From Oxalobacteraceae sp. CFBP 8761 (lineage in GTDB: Bacteria; Pseudomonadota; Gammaproteobacteria; Burkholderiales; Burkholderiaceae_D), in NCBI GenBank assembly GCA_014841595.1, contig JACYUE010000001.1:314193-378192 (forward strand): 64,000 nucleotides of DNA. The letters are read 5' to 3'. A program made the position numbers and the translations under genes. A model generated the notes under the pieces. That model worked only from the letters and a program-made list of their open reading frames with translations, was not told the DNA's origin and made no database searches. Positions 34,870-43,588 of the stretch are shown piece after piece. Each line of letters starts with the position of its first letter. Within the stretch, counting starts at the first letter, position 1.

Positions 34870-35224
34870 CTCTGTCGGGCTGTTCCGACCGTACGCCATC
34901 GTTCGTTGGACGCGTGGACGGCGTAGCCGTCCACCCTACGGATCAATACGGGTTTTCGGGTAAGTAAGAGTTCATCACAATAAGAGAGTGCGAATGAATC
35001 ACAGTGCCCAATCGCAGCATCTGCCTCGCAGATAACGCACAACCACCCGCCGGACTAAGCCACCGGCTCTACATCAGATAACAGAATTTTTTCCACGCCT
35101 TGGCGCGGAAGGGGATTCGTTTTGCCTGCGTTTCGTCTGGCCGACATGCCAGCAACGCGGGACGGGGTTCTATTGTCTTTTTTTTCATCGTCGTACTTCA
35201 TCGTTTCTAATAAAAGGGTTAATC
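34870..35224. other. Intergenic region before the RND efflux operon
   Basis: 355 bases with no convincing gene. It holds a copy of the palindromic element (34914-34934). The rest is likely promoter and leader for the efflux operon. TTTTTTTT near 35177 and the GGGTTAATCATG start context are visible. I could not identify a clear -35/-10 pair or a regulator site. Confidence 0.5.
34914..34934. repeat. Palindromic intergenic element, copy 3
   Basis: Perfect 9-bp stem GTGGACGGC/GCCGTCCAC with loop GTA, followed by CCTACG. Flanks match copy 2 in inverted orientation. It lies 45 bases downstream of the hydrolase-like gene, a typical place for a REP-like element. Confidence 0.75.
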
Positions 35225-36424
35225 ATGAATAACCAATCAGGGATGGGCAAACTGCGCGTCATCATCGCCGCGCTGTCAATCGCAGGTCTCGCGGGCGCCG
35301 GTATCACCGGCTGCGCGGACGCCACCAGCGACGACGCACCGGCAGCGGCAGCACCGAGTGCGCCGCCAGTCACGAGCGCGGTCGTCATCCAGCGCGCCGT
35401 GACCGAAACGCAGGAATTCTCCGGTCGCCTGGAAGCGATCGAAGTCGTTGCAATCCGCCCCCGCGTGTCGGGCTACATCACTGCGGTGAACTTCAAGCCG
35501 GGCGCCGAAGTGAAAAAGGGCGAGGTCCTGTTCGTGATCGACCCACGGCCTTACCAGGCCGAAGCGGACCGCACGAAGGCCGTCGCCGCTGCCGCGCAGG
35601 CACGCGCCGGCCTGGCCCGCCTTGAACTGCAGCGCGCCGAACTTCTGTTGGCCGACAAGGCCATCGCCCAGCGCGAGTTCGACGAACGCGCCGCTGGCCA
35701 GAAAGAACTGGATGCGAGCGTGCGCGCCGCCCAGGCCGAGCACGAAACGGCGCGCCTGAACCTGGCCTACACCCGCGTCACGTCGCCGATCGATGGACGC
35801 GTCTCGAAGGCCGAGATCACCCTGGGCAACCTGGTGGACGCCACCGCAGTCCTGACCTCGGTGGTCTCGCTCGAACGCATCTACGCCAGCTTCGATGGCG
35901 ATGAATCCACCTACCTGCGCGTGTCGCGCCGCACCAACGCCGGCCAGCCGGTGGAGGTGAAGGTGGGCCTGGCCGGCGAAGAAGGCTTCCCGCACAGCGG
36001 CAAGCTCGAATTCGTCGACAACCAGCTCGACAGCCGCAGCGGCAGCGTGCGCATGCGCGCCACGCTGGCCAACGCCGACCGCGCGCTGGCGCCGGGCCTC
36101 TTTGCCCGCGTGCAGATCGCCGGCGGTGCGCCGACCCCGCAGATCCTGATCGTCGACCGCGCCATCAACACCGACCAGGACCGCAAGTTCGTCTACGTCG
36201 TCGACAAGGACGGCAAGGCCGAATACCGCAGCGTCAAACTGGGCCCGCTGGATGACGGTTTACGCATCGTGCGCGAAGGCCTGAAACCAGGCGAAAAGAT
36301 CGTCGTGAACGGTCTGCAGCGCGTGCGCCCGGGCGCCCCGATCGCAGCGCAGGTTGTGCCGATGGTGGCCACCGCAGCACCGGCAGCGGCAGCGGCCACC
36401 CCAGCGGCTGCAACGGGAGCATAA
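35225..36424 (+). CDS. RND efflux periplasmic adaptor (MexE-like lipoprotein)
   Basis: 399 residues. The signal peptide ends in the lipobox ITGC, so the adaptor is probably lipid-anchored. A biotinyl-lipoyl domain is split around a coiled-coil hairpin (about 100-180), with RPRVSGYITAVNFKPGAEVKKG and LNLAYTRVTSPIDGRV as hallmarks. It links the inner-membrane pump to the outer-membrane channel. The C-terminal tail is Ala/Pro-rich. First gene of a three-gene operon; the pump gene follows after 6 bases. Closest in pattern to MexE. Confidence 0.93.
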   Translation: MNNQSGMGKLRVIIAALSIAGLAGAGITGCADATSDDAPAAAAPSAPPVTSAVVIQRAVTETQEFSGRLEAIEVVAIRPRVSGYITAVNFKPGAEVKKGEVLFVIDPRPYQAEADRTKAVAAAAQARAGLARLELQRAELLLADKAIAQREFDERAAGQKELDASVRAAQAEHETARLNLAYTRVTSPIDGRVSKAEITLGNLVDATAVLTSVVSLERIYASFDGDESTYLRVSRRTNAGQPVEVKVGLAGEEGFPHSGKLEFVDNQLDSRSGSVRMRATLANADRALAPGLFARVQIAGGAPTPQILIVDRAINTDQDRKFVYVVDKDGKAEYRSVKLGPLDDGLRIVREGLKPGEKIVVNGLQRVRPGAPIAAQVVPMVATAAPAAAAATPAAATGA

Positions 36425-36430
36425 GTCACC

Positions 36431-39400
36431 ATGAACTTTCCTAAATTCTTTGTCGACAAACCGATCTTCGCGGTCGTGCTGTCGGTGATCATCTTTGTCG
36501 CCGGCCTGATCTCGATCTTCATGCTGCCGATTTCCGAGTACCCCGAAGTCACGCCGCCATCGGTGGTGGTACGCGCCCAGTATCCGGGCGCGAACCCGAA
36601 GGTCATCGCCGAAACGGTGGCCACGCCGCTGGAAGAGCAGATCAACGGCGTCGAAGACATGCTGTACATGTCGTCGCAAAACACGTCCGACGGCGCGCTG
36701 GCGCTGACCGTCACGTTTAAAATCGGCACCGATGTCGAGCAGGCCGAGACTGCGGTGCAGAACCGGGTCCAGCGCGCGCTGCCACGGCTGCCTGAGGAAG
36801 TGCGCCAGATCGGCGTGACGACCGTGAAGTCGTCGCCGAACCTGACGATGGTGGTCCACCTGAATTCCCCGGACGGCCGCTACGACGATCTGTATCTGCG
36901 CAACTACGCGGTGCTGAACGTGAAGGATCAGCTGGCCCGGATCAAGGGCATGGGCGAAGTCCAGCTGTTCGGCTCGGGCGACTACGCGATGCGTATCTGG
37001 CTCGATCCGCAGAAGGTCGCCGCGCGTGGCCTGACTGCCGGCGACGTCATCGATGCGATCCGCGAACAGAACGTGCAGGTCGCGGCCGGCGTGATTGGCC
37101 AGGGGCCGGCCAAGGACGCTGACTTCCAGCTGACCGTGAACACGCAAGGGCGCCTGCAAAGCACTGACGAATTCGGCGACATCGTCCTGAAGACCAATGC
37201 CGAAGGCGGCACCACGCTGCTCAAGGATGTCGCGCGCATGGAACTCGGTTCGAGCTCGTATGCACTGCGCTCGCTGCTGAACAACAAGTCGGCCGTCGCG
37301 ATCCCGATCTTCGCTGCCCCAGGCGCGAACGACCTGCAGCTGTCCGCCGATGTGCGCACCACGATGGAAGCGCTGTCGCAGGAATTCCCGGAAGGCGTGA
37401 AGTATTCGATCGTGTATGACCCGACCCAGTTCGTGCGCGAGTCGATCAACTCGGTCATCGTGACGCTGTTCGAAGCGGTCGTGCTGGTCGCGCTGGTGGT
37501 GATCATCTTCCTGCAGACCTGGCGCGCCTCGATCATTCCGCTGCTGGCCGTGCCGGTGTCGGTGGTCGGTACCTTTGCCGTGATGCTGGCCTTTGGCTTC
37601 TCGATCAATACGCTGTCGCTGTTCGGCCTCGTGCTGGCCATCGGTATCGTGGTCGACGATGCGATCGTGGTGGTGGAAAACGTCGAGCGCAATATCGCCG
37701 ATGGCTTGAATCCGCGCGACGCAACCATCCAGGCCATGAAGGAAGTCAGCGGGCCGATCATCGCCATCGCGCTGGTGCTGTGCGCCGTGTTCGTGCCGAT
37801 CGCGTTCGTGTCGGGCCTGACCGGCCAGTTCTATCGCCAGTTCGCACTGACGATCGCGATTTCGACCGTGATCTCGGCGTTTGCCTCGCTGACGCTGGCA
37901 CCGGCCCTGTCGGCTGCCTTGCTGAAACCGCACAATGCACCGAAAGACCGCCTGACGCGCATGATCGACGCCGTGCTGGGTCGCTTCTTCGGCGCGTTCA
38001 ACCGCTTCTTTGGCCGCTCGTCGGTGCGCTATGAGCACGGTGTGAAGGGTGTCCTGCGTCGCAAGAGCGCTTCGGTTGCTGTCTACCTGGCGCTGGCCGT
38101 GGCTGCGGTGTTCATGTTCAAGGCAGTGCCGCCGGGCTTCGTGCCACCGCAGGACAAGGCCTACCTCATCGGCTTCGCACAACTGCCGGACGCTGCATCG
38201 CTCGACCGCACCGACGCCGTGATCCGCCAGATGTCGAAGATCGCCCAGGAGATTCCCGGCGTCGAATCGTCGATCGCCTTCCCGGGCCTGTCGATCAACG
38301 GCTTTACCAATGCGCCGAACGCCGGCATCGTGTTCGTCGGCCTGAAGTCGTTCGATCAGCGCAAGGACAAGGCGAAAAGCGCCGAAGCCATCGCCGCCGA
38401 GATCAACAAGCGCATGGGCGCTGTCGAAGATGCATTCGTGATGGTGCTGTCGCCGCCGCCGGTCAATGGCCTGGGCACGACGGGCGGCTTCAAGATGATG
38501 ATCGAAGACCGCGGCAACGTGGGCTACGAAGAGCTGAACAAGGCAGTGCAGGCACTGACGGCCAAAGCCGCGCAGACGCCAGAACTGGCCGGCGTGTTCT
38601 CGGGCTTCCAGATCAACGTGCCGCAGCTGTACGCGGACATCGATCGGGTGAAGGCCAAGCAGCTGGGCGTGCCGCTGGCGAGCATCAACCAGACCTTGCA
38701 GGTCAACCTTGGCTCGCTGTACGTGAACGACTTCAACCAGTTTGGTCGCACCTACCAGGTACGGGTGCAGGCTGATGCGCCGTTCCGTTCGCAGCGCGAG
38801 CAGATCGAGCAGTTCAAGGTGCGCAGCAATACGGGCGAAATGATTCCGCTGTCGTCGATGATGCGCGTGAAGGACACGTATGGTCCGGACCGCGTCACGC
38901 GCTACAACGGCTATGTCTCGGCCGAGATGAATGGCGGCGCAGCGCCCGGTGTGTCGTCCGGCCAGGCACAGGCGGCGATGGAACGCATCGCAAAAGAAGT
39001 GCTGCCGAAGGGTGTGTCGTACGAATGGACCGAGCTGACCTACCAGGACGTCCTGTCGGGTAACACGATGATCTATGTGTTCCCGCTGTGCGTGCTGCTG
39101 GTGTTCCTGGTGCTGGCGGCCCAGTACGAAAGCTGGACGCTGCCGCTGTCGGTGATCCTGATCGTGCCGATGTCGATCCTGTGCGCGCTCATCGGCGTTA
39201 AGCTCACCGGCGGCGACAACAATGTGTTCACGCAGATCGCGCTGTTCGTGCTGGTCGGCCTGGCGTCGAAGAACGCGATCCTGATCGTCGAATTTGCCCG
39301 CGAACTGGAAGACCATGGTCGCAGCGTCGTCGAAGCTGCGCTGGAAGCGAGCCGCCTGCGTCTGCGGCCGATCCTAATGACGTCGATCGCGTTCATCGCC

Positions 39401-39613
39401 GGCGTGGTGCCGCTGGTGTTCTCGAGCGGCGCGGGTTCCGAAATGCGCCACGCCATCGGTGTCGCCGTGTTCTGGGGCATGCTGGGCGTGACCTTCTTCG
39501 GTCTGTTCCTCACGCCGCTGTTCTATGTGTTGTTGCGCTCACTGGCCAAGCGTTTTGAAAAACCCGTGCACACCGCGCCTGCGGTGGCGCACAGCGCAGA
39601 AGGAGTGCACTGA
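36431..39613 (+). CDS. RND multidrug efflux pump (MexF-like, HAE1 family)
   Basis: 1060 residues, the usual length. The N-terminus FFVDKPIFAVVLSVIIF, twelve membrane helices, two large periplasmic loops and the proton-relay aspartates in VVDDAIVVVENVERN are as in AcrB/MexF pumps. It expels hydrophobic drugs from periplasm and membrane in exchange for protons. An antisense frame of about 1000 codons exists across this gene but is a composition artefact. Its TGA overlaps the start of the outer-membrane channel gene. Confidence 0.96.
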   Translation: MNFPKFFVDKPIFAVVLSVIIFVAGLISIFMLPISEYPEVTPPSVVVRAQYPGANPKVIAETVATPLEEQINGVEDMLYMSSQNTSDGALALTVTFKIGTDVEQAETAVQNRVQRALPRLPEEVRQIGVTTVKSSPNLTMVVHLNSPDGRYDDLYLRNYAVLNVKDQLARIKGMGEVQLFGSGDYAMRIWLDPQKVAARGLTAGDVIDAIREQNVQVAAGVIGQGPAKDADFQLTVNTQGRLQSTDEFGDIVLKTNAEGGTTLLKDVARMELGSSSYALRSLLNNKSAVAIPIFAAPGANDLQLSADVRTTMEALSQEFPEGVKYSIVYDPTQFVRESINSVIVTLFEAVVLVALVVIIFLQTWRASIIPLLAVPVSVVGTFAVMLAFGFSINTLSLFGLVLAIGIVVDDAIVVVENVERNIADGLNPRDATIQAMKEVSGPIIAIALVLCAVFVPIAFVSGLTGQFYRQFALTIAISTVISAFASLTLAPALSAALLKPHNAPKDRLTRMIDAVLGRFFGAFNRFFGRSSVRYEHGVKGVLRRKSASVAVYLALAVAAVFMFKAVPPGFVPPQDKAYLIGFAQLPDAASLDRTDAVIRQMSKIAQEIPGVESSIAFPGLSINGFTNAPNAGIVFVGLKSFDQRKDKAKSAEAIAAEINKRMGAVEDAFVMVLSPPPVNGLGTTGGFKMMIEDRGNVGYEELNKAVQALTAKAAQTPELAGVFSGFQINVPQLYADIDRVKAKQLGVPLASINQTLQVNLGSLYVNDFNQFGRTYQVRVQADAPFRSQREQIEQFKVRSNTGEMIPLSSMMRVKDTYGPDRVTRYNGYVSAEMNGGAAPGVSSGQAQAAMERIAKEVLPKGVSYEWTELTYQDVLSGNTMIYVFPLCVLLVFLVLAAQYESWTLPLSVILIVPMSILCALIGVKLTGGDNNVFTQIALFVLVGLASKNAILIVEFARELEDHGRSVVEAALEASRLRLRPILMTSIAFIAGVVPLVFSSGAGSEMRHAIGVAVFWGMLGVTFFGLFLTPLFYVLLRSLAKRFEKPVHTAPAVAHSAEGVH

Positions 39614-41106
39614 TGAATACGATGATTGCAAAGGGTGTCGCGCTCCTGCTGGCGGCGTTGCTGCTGACGGCCTGCGCCACGCCCGACTTCGTGCAGCCGC
39701 ACATGGTCACGCCGGACGCCTTCCGCGAGTCGCAGGCACCAGTGCCGGCGGCCGAAGTGGCAGGGATTGACGGCGCGCGCTGGAAGCCGGCGCAGCCGGC
39801 CGAGCAGCAGCCGCGCGGCCAGTGGTGGCTGGCCTTCAACGACCCGGCGCTGACCGCGCTGATCGAGGAAGCCGCCGCCAACAACGCCAACCTGTCGGTC
39901 GCAGCCAGCCGCGTCAAGCAGGCGCGCGCGATTGCCGGCATCGCCGAAGCGGATCGTATCCCGCAAGTCGGCGTGGGAATCGGCGCCCAGCGTGCGCGCC
40001 TGTCGCCACGCGAATCGAACCTGCCGCAAGGTGTGGGGACCGACGCGTACACCAGCTACAGCGCGCGCCTGTCGGCCAGCTACGAAGTCGACCTGTTCGG
40101 CCGCGTGGCAGCCGGCGTGTCGGCAGCGCGGGGCGATGCGGCGACTTCAGAAGCTAACTTCCGCTCGGTGCTGCTGGCGTTGCAGGCCGACGTCGCGCAG
40201 ACCTATTTCAGGCTGCGCGCGCTCGATGCCGAACTGGTGACGCTGGCCGACACGGTGCGCCTGCGTGAAGAAAGCATCAAGGTCACGCAACGCCGTTTCG
40301 ACCTGGGCGACATCGGCGAATTCGACCTGTCGCGCGCCCGCACCGAGCTGTCCACGGCGCGCGCCGAAGCCATCGGCGTGCAGCGCCAGCGCGCCACGAC
40401 AGAGCATGCACTGGCGGTCCTGCTGGGCAAGCCGGCAGCCAACTATGTGGCCGGTCCGAGCCCGTTGCTCGATGCGAGCCTGATGCCGGCAATTCCTGCC
40501 GGCCTGCCATCGTCGCTGCTCGAGCGCCGGCCCGACATCGTCGCTGCCCAGCGTGCGATGGAGGCGTCGAACGCCCGCATCGGCGTGGCGCGCGCGGCGA
40601 TGTTCCCGGCCCTGACCATCAATGCCGATGGCGGCGGCGTGGGCGGCGTGTTCTCGGAAGTGTTCAAGTGGAGCAGCCGTTCGTGGGTGCTCGGGGCCCT
40701 TGCCTCGATGCCGATCATCGACGGTGGCCGCAATCGCAACAACATCGTGCGCAGCGAAGCGGTGCTCGAAGAATCGGTGGGCACCTATCGCCAGAGCGTA
40801 CTGGTGGCGTTTGCCGAGGTCGAGGACAACCTGGCTGGCCTGCGCATCCTGGCAGGGCAGGCCGGTGAAATCGACGCGGCCGTGGTCTCGGCGCGCCGCT
40901 CGACCGACCTGGCGCAGAAGCTGTACGACGCGGGCCGCTCGAGCTATCTCGAACTGCTCGACGCCCAGCGCAACCTGGCCGTGGTGGAACGCACGGCGGT
41001 GCAGTTGCGCGGTGAGCGCGCGTTGACGACGGTGGCGCTGATTCGCGCACTTGGCGGAGGTTGGGATGCGACGCAGCCGGTGAATACGGCGGTGGCGCAA
41101 CGTTGA
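39613..41106 (+). CDS. Outer-membrane efflux channel (OprN/NodT-type lipoprotein)
   Basis: 497 residues. The signal peptide ends in the lipobox LTAC. Two OEP repeats form the TolC-like trunk, with SYEVDLFGRVAAGVSAARGD and the mirrored region SMPIIDGGRNRNNIVRSE. It completes the tripartite pump with the two genes before it. Translation is coupled by TGATG and an AAGGAG site. A strong terminator follows at 41134-41168. Confidence 0.94.
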   Translation: MNTMIAKGVALLLAALLLTACATPDFVQPHMVTPDAFRESQAPVPAAEVAGIDGARWKPAQPAEQQPRGQWWLAFNDPALTALIEEAAANNANLSVAASRVKQARAIAGIAEADRIPQVGVGIGAQRARLSPRESNLPQGVGTDAYTSYSARLSASYEVDLFGRVAAGVSAARGDAATSEANFRSVLLALQADVAQTYFRLRALDAELVTLADTVRLREESIKVTQRRFDLGDIGEFDLSRARTELSTARAEAIGVQRQRATTEHALAVLLGKPAANYVAGPSPLLDASLMPAIPAGLPSSLLERRPDIVAAQRAMEASNARIGVARAAMFPALTINADGGGVGGVFSEVFKWSSRSWVLGALASMPIIDGGRNRNNIVRSEAVLEESVGTYRQSVLVAFAEVEDNLAGLRILAGQAGEIDAAVVSARRSTDLAQKLYDAGRSSYLELLDAQRNLAVVERTAVQLRGERALTTVALIRALGGGWDATQPVNTAVAQR

Positions 41107-41133
41107 TTCCCGTATAAAAGTTGTTTGCCCTTT

Positions 41134-41168
41134 GCGGCGGTGCGTGTGAACGCACCGCCGCTTTTTTT
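41134..41168 (+). terminator. Intrinsic terminator of the RND operon
   Basis: A perfect 12-bp stem, GCGGCGGTGCGT with ACGCACCGCCGC, loop GTGA, and seven T directly after. It is the strongest terminator in the window. Confidence 0.92.
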
Positions 41169-41361
41169 CGTCGGTGTAGCAAAACTACAAAAATATTCTG
41201 ATTCAATTGACTCGGTTAGACGACAAGAACAGAATCTGTGGGCCGAAAGTGTCCGCTCAGAGACCGCGGCAACTAGTTACGTAGTTTATCTACGCGACCA
41301 ACAGTACGTCCGTCGACGTCCTGAAGGACTGAAACACATCAATTACACCGGAGGAGACAAA

Positions 41362-42633
41362 ATGAAGAAAAGCATCATCGCCATGCTTGCCACCAGCGTT
41401 GTGGCATTGAGTAACCCGGCCCTGGCCGCCACCCCGCCTGCCCAGGCGGGCAACAGTTCTGCGGTGCTGCTGCAGGGCTTCCACTGGAACTCGTCGAGCG
41501 CCAGGAGCCCGAACTGGTACAACACCCTGCAGGGCAATGTGGGGGAGCTGAAGACCATGGGCTTTTCCCATGTCTGGTTTCCGCCGCCATCCGACTCGGC
41601 TGCCTCGCAGGGCTATCTGCCGCGCCAGCTGAACAACCTGAATTCCGCCTACGGCAGCTCGGCCGAACTCACCAACGTCGTGCGCGCCTTCACGAACAGT
41701 GGCATCAAGGCGGTGGCCGACGTCGTCGTCAACCACCGCGTCGGCACCACCGGCTGGTCGGACTTCACCAATCCCAACTGGACCACGTATTCGATCGTCA
41801 ACAACGACGAGTGCAACTGCGGCCTGGGCAGCGCCGATACGGCGCTCGGCTTCAACGGTGGGCGCGACCTGGACCACCGCAACGTCGGCGAAGTCCAGAA
41901 CGGCATCACCACGTGGCTGAACTACACGCTCAAACCCGTGGGCTTCACCGGCATGCGGGTGGACTATGTGCGCGGCTTCAGCCCCAGCTACGTCGGGCAG
42001 TATGCGAATGCCTTCAACGCCGAGTTCTGCGTCGGCGAGCTGTGGAACGACCTGAACCTCAACAACGTCGATGCGCACCGCCAGGAAATCATGAACTGGA
42101 TTAACGGCACCAGCAACAGCTGCGGCGCGTTCGACTTCACCACCAAGGGCCTGCTCAATGACGCGCTGGCCAACGGCAATTACTGGCGCCTGAAGGATGC
42201 CGCCGGCAAGCCGCAGGGCGCGATCGGCTGGTGGCCGGCGATGGCAGTGACCTTTGTCGACAACCACGACACCGGTCCATCGGAAAGCTGCGGCAACGGC
42301 CAGAACCACTGGGCGGTGCCGTGCGGCTCGGTGATGCAGGGCTACGCCTATGTGCTGAGCCACCCGGGCATTCCGACCGTGTACTACCCGCACATCTACA
42401 ACTGGGGCCTGAAAACCCCGATTGCTGCGCTGATGGCCGCACGCCGGGCGGCCGGGGTGACGTCGACGTCGCCGGTCGCGATCCAGCAGGCGGCGCAGGG
42501 ACTGTATGCGGCAGTTGTCACGGGTAATACGCGCCAGCTCGCGATGAAGATCGGGCCGAACGCCTGGAGCCCGGCTGGCACGGGCTGGGTGCTGCAGACG
42601 TCGGGCAGCAATTACGCGGTGTGGATGAAGTAA
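41362..42633 (+). CDS. Secreted alpha-amylase, GH13
   Basis: 423 residues. A signal peptide (SIIAMLATSVVALSNPALA) precedes the GH13 barrel. Conserved regions: ADVVVNHR (120-126), GMRVDYVR with nucleophile Asp201, VGELW with acid/base Glu226, and FVDNHD with Asp303. It cuts internal alpha-1,4 bonds of starch. The type resembles the plant-like and maltotetraose-forming bacterial amylases. The ATG at 41362 has GAGGAG 5 bases upstream; a longer upstream frame is rejected. The 190-base upstream region holds a small inverted repeat CGTAG/CTACG near 41280-41294 of unknown meaning. Confidence 0.93.
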   Translation: MKKSIIAMLATSVVALSNPALAATPPAQAGNSSAVLLQGFHWNSSSARSPNWYNTLQGNVGELKTMGFSHVWFPPPSDSAASQGYLPRQLNNLNSAYGSSAELTNVVRAFTNSGIKAVADVVVNHRVGTTGWSDFTNPNWTTYSIVNNDECNCGLGSADTALGFNGGRDLDHRNVGEVQNGITTWLNYTLKPVGFTGMRVDYVRGFSPSYVGQYANAFNAEFCVGELWNDLNLNNVDAHRQEIMNWINGTSNSCGAFDFTTKGLLNDALANGNYWRLKDAAGKPQGAIGWWPAMAVTFVDNHDTGPSESCGNGQNHWAVPCGSVMQGYAYVLSHPGIPTVYYPHIYNWGLKTPIAALMAARRAAGVTSTSPVAIQQAAQGLYAAVVTGNTRQLAMKIGPNAWSPAGTGWVLQTSGSNYAVWMK

Positions 42634-42719
42634 GGACCCGCTGTGTGTGACGTACCGGCTGCCGGCGACGGCGGCCGGTCGTCAGCCTGATACGGGCTGC
42701 GCACCGCTACAATGGCGCC

Positions 42720-43229
42720 ATGTCCATCGCATCTGCTTGTGTTCCTGTTCCATCGCTCACCGGCCTCGCGCCCGTCATCGACGCCACTACCCGTATTCTC
42801 GTGCTGGGCAGTTTTCCGGGCGGCGCGTCGCTGGCGGCCGGGCAGTATTATGCGCACCCGCGCAATCTGCTGTGGCCGATCCTGTCGCACCTGACGGGCG
42901 AAGACCTGGCCGGCTTGCCCTACGACGAGCGCCTGCCGCGCCTGCTGGCGCACGGCATCGGTTTGTGGGATGTGCTGGGTGCGTGCGAGCGCGAAGGCAG
43001 TCTCGATTCAGCCATCCGTGCGCCGGCTGCGAACGACTTCGCGCGGCTGCGTGAGCGTTGTCCGCTGCTTGAAACCGTCGGCTTCAACGGCAAGACGGCG
43101 GGCAAATTTGCACCGCAATTTGCCGACGCCGGCTATCGGACGGTGCTGCTGCCATCGACTTCGCCGGCGTATGCGGCGATGCCGTTTGCGCAAAAGCTGC
43201 TGGCCTGGCAGCGCTTGCTGGCGGAATGA
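42720..43229 (+). CDS. DNA-deoxyinosine/uracil glycosylase family protein
   Basis: 169 residues of the uracil-DNA-glycosylase superfamily, in the branch called DNA-deoxyinosine glycosylase. Motif 1 is LGSFPGGASL, followed by YYAHPRNLLWPIL. Motif 2-like LPSTSPAYAAM lies near the C-terminus. It would remove deaminated bases (hypoxanthine, perhaps xanthine) from DNA. The gene converges on the ribbon-helix-helix gene. Confidence 0.85.
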   Translation: MSIASACVPVPSLTGLAPVIDATTRILVLGSFPGGASLAAGQYYAHPRNLLWPILSHLTGEDLAGLPYDERLPRLLAHGIGLWDVLGACEREGSLDSAIRAPAANDFARLRERCPLLETVGFNGKTAGKFAPQFADAGYRTVLLPSTSPAYAAMPFAQKLLAWQRLLAE

Positions 43230-43274
43230 CGGCGCTGAGTCGTTCCAGGTCGCAGGGCATGCGACTCGCGCAGC

Positions 43275-43559
43275 CTATTTGCGCCAGGGTGTCTTGGCAG
43301 GTCTGACCACCGACCGATCTGTCAGGCGGCTATGCAGATATGCGCGCACGTCGTCGGGCGCGTAGCCTTGGCCCTGCGCCAACATCTCTGCTCTGGCGTC
43401 ACGAGCTTGCGCAACGAAGGCTGCACGTTTCTCAACCGCATGGACGGCTTGCCGGATTGCCTCGACCATGAACGCATGCGGGCTGATGCCAAGCACGTGG
43501 GCAGCACCGATTGCGCGCTGCTTGAGTTCATCGGGAAGTTTCAGTGAGATCGTTGACAT
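43275..43559 (-). CDS. Ribbon-helix-helix protein (antitoxin-like, no partner seen)
   Basis: 94 residues. The N-terminal ISLKLPDELKQRAIGAAHVLG followed by a second helix (SPHAFMVEAIRQAV) is the CopG/RHH DNA-binding fold. The C-terminal 45 residues resemble the toxin-binding tails of such antitoxins. No toxin gene follows: the next 45 bases downstream end at the convergent glycosylase gene. It may be an orphan antitoxin or an independent regulator. Confidence 0.75.
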   Translation of the reverse strand: MSTISLKLPDELKQRAIGAAHVLGISPHAFMVEAIRQAVHAVEKRAAFVAQARDARAEMLAQGQGYAPDDVRAYLHSRLTDRSVVRPAKTPWRK

Positions 43560-43588
43560 GGGATTGTGCCTCGTTTGTGCGCGCTGTC

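Noticed and set aside
36260..39316. An antisense open frame of over 1000 codons across the RND pump gene
   Set aside because: The plus strand encodes a full-length, motif-complete RND pump. The antisense frame is His/Arg/Asp/Gln-rich low-complexity text typical of shadows in high-G+C DNA.
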